Shown in pieces: positions 62,994 through 64,000 of a stretch of DNA of 64,000 nt. The translations under genes were made by a program, and so were the position numbers. Every line of letters begins with the position of its first letter. Position 1 is the stretch's first letter. The notes beneath the pieces were generated by a model. The model ran no database searches, had not been told where the DNA came from, and saw only the letters and a program-made list of their open reading frames with translations. The stretch comes from Sva-07 sp963741755 (GTDB taxonomy: Bacteria > Actinomycetota > Acidimicrobiia > Acidimicrobiales > Ilumatobacteraceae): the NCBI GenBank assembly GCA_963741755.1, contig CAVUJG010000004.1, forward strand, positions 186,001 to 250,000, in the 5' to 3' direction.

Positions 62994-64000
62994 GTGCTGT
63001 CGTCGCGGCCTGTCGCCGCGCATTGCTGCCATTCGTGACCGTCGCGTTGGTGGCTGGTGCGGTTGCGTGGATTGCTGGCGCGGACGATCTTGCCGTCGCG
63101 GTGTGGTCGGTGGCGTCCGGAGTCGTGGTGGTGGATCTGGTGGTGGTCACGGTCGTCCGATTGCGCGAGGGGCGCGTAGCAGTCGACCTCGTCGCGCTGG
63201 TCGCCTTGGTGGCCGCGATGGTGATGGGCGAGGCGCTCGCCGGAGTGATCCTGGCGTTGATGGTGGCGTCGGGCGACGCGCTCGAGCAATACGCGCATCG
63301 CCGGGCGGAGCGGTCGCTGTCGGAGTTGTTGTCACTGGCGCCGAAGGTTGCCCACCGGCTGGTGGATGGTTCGTTCGAGACCGTTCCGGTCGACGAGGTG
63401 GCGCCGGACGAGGTGCTACTCGTCAAGCCCGGCGAGGTCGTGCCGGTCGACGGCACCGTGCTGGAGCCGGCGGTGCTCGACGAGTCGGTGCTGACCGGCG
63501 AAGCCCAGTCGGTGCAGCGTGACGTGGGTGAGTCGGCGCGCAGTGGATCGTTGAACGCCGGAGGAGCGTTCCGGATGTCGGCGTCTGCCTCGGCGGCGGA
63601 GAGTTCCTATGCGGGGATCGTGAAGCTCGTGCAGTCGGCGGGCGTCGGCCGCGCACCCTTCGTACGACTGGCCGACCGGTACGCCGTGATGTTCGTCCCG
63701 GCGGTGTTCCTGATCGCGGGTGGCACCTGGCTGCTGACGGGTGAGTCGACGCGGATGCTCGCCGTGCTGGTCGTCGCCACACCGTGCCCGCTGGTTCTCG
63801 CGGCACCGGTGGCGGTGGTGTCCGGGATCGCCTGCGCGGCGCGCAATGGCGTGGTGGTCAAGGACGGCGCGGCATTGGAGGCGATGGGGCAGACACGCAC
63901 CGTGCTGATGGACAAGACGGGCACGCTGACCGCCGGCCGGGCTCGTGTGGTCGCGGTGGCGACCTCGCCCGGCAGCCAGGCAGCGGACGTGCTTGCTCTG
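62990..64000 (+). CDS. Heavy-metal (P1B-type) translocating P-type ATPase (3' end beyond the window)
   Basis: The first 337 residues are present. There is no N-terminal metal-binding domain. Predicted helices run from about residue 10 to 85, the actuator domain carries VLDESVLTGEAQSV (TGE) near residue 170, the membrane metal-site motif is VVATPCPLVLAAPVAVVSG near residue 263, and the phosphorylation site is LMDKTGTLTAG near residue 307. The TPCP form instead of CPC makes the transported metal uncertain; zinc, cobalt or another divalent ion are all possible. GTG 62990 is the only sensible start. The ATP-binding half lies outside the window. Confidence 0.88.
   Translation, partial: MSAVVAACRRALLPFVTVALVAGAVAWIAGADDLAVAVWSVASGVVVVDLVVVTVVRLREGRVAVDLVALVALVAAMVMGEALAGVILALMVASGDALEQYAHRRAERSLSELLSLAPKVAHRLVDGSFETVPVDEVAPDEVLLVKPGEVVPVDGTVLEPAVLDESVLTGEAQSVQRDVGESARSGSLNAGGAFRMSASASAAESSYAGIVKLVQSAGVGRAPFVRLADRYAVMFVPAVFLIAGGTWLLTGESTRMLAVLVVATPCPLVLAAPVAVVSGIACAARNGVVVKDGAALEAMGQTRTVLMDKTGTLTAGRARVVAVATSPGSQAADVLAL

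Overview
The window is about 64 kb of very GC-rich actinobacterial chromosome. Three things point to the class Acidimicrobiia (an Ilumatobacter-like lineage): strong preference for C/G-ending codons, frequent GTG starts, and the gene order rho-rpmE-prfA-prmC-...-glyA-wecA-like-atp operon-...-murA. That order is the conserved rho-to-murA block known from Mycobacterium, opened up here by lineage-specific genes. The lineage is inferred from gene content and order, not from a 16S gene.

Layout. 0-8.7 kb: rho (its 5' end is outside the window) and rpmE, then a DUF1800/DUF1501 secreted pair carrying C-terminal surface repeats, a hypothetical gene, and prfA-prmC. 8.7-16 kb: mostly minus-strand metabolic genes (TerB-like protein, S9 peptidase, zinc-type dehydrogenase, nucleoside hydrolase, thiolase-like protein) plus one lipoprotein. 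16-27.3 kb: rpiB, glyA, a lipid-linked sugar-phosphate transferase and a complete F-type ATP synthase operon with two b-type stalk subunits. 27.3-36 kb: a secreted CAP-domain protein with three almost identical 348-bp repeats, an SDR enzyme, glpX, two hypotheticals (one with a J domain), a hydrolase, and an MFS gene divergent from a murA-type gene. 36-40 kb: a NifU-like protein, meaB, enoyl-CoA hydratase and a second MFS transporter. 40-47 kb: glycogen metabolism (glgP, a GT4 glycosyltransferase, glgB) and an L,D-transpeptidase. 47-54.6 kb: galT, a PAP2 membrane protein, a TPP enzyme, a hot-dog thioesterase, the tldD/tldE peptidase pair and a PHP protein. 54.7-62 kb: uppP, a SAF-FmdB-galU-moeA block, moaA, a mycothiol-dependent-type enzyme and moaC. 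The window ends with a membrane protein, tRNA-Ala(CGC) and the first part of a heavy-metal P-type ATPase.

How genes fit together. Envelope synthesis is well represented: the murA-type enzyme, uppP, the wecA-like transferase, galU and the L,D-transpeptidase. Energy and carbon storage are covered by the ATP synthase, glpX, glgP/glgB and the GT4 enzyme. Three molybdenum-cofactor genes lie within 4 kb of each other.

Four observations stand out. (1) Two families of intergenic hairpin repeats occur. One is a 38-bp palindrome always found as a pair spaced exactly 61 bp apart (three loci); the other is a 34-bp-period hairpin repeat (three loci). (2) A 77-bp near-perfect inverted repeat sits between tldD and tldE. 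(3) The same roughly 116-residue surface repeat is attached to two unrelated exported proteins. (4) At least eight clear frame breaks, one of them in the essential gene prfA, all go in the direction of one extra base, so they probably reflect sequence errors rather than biology.
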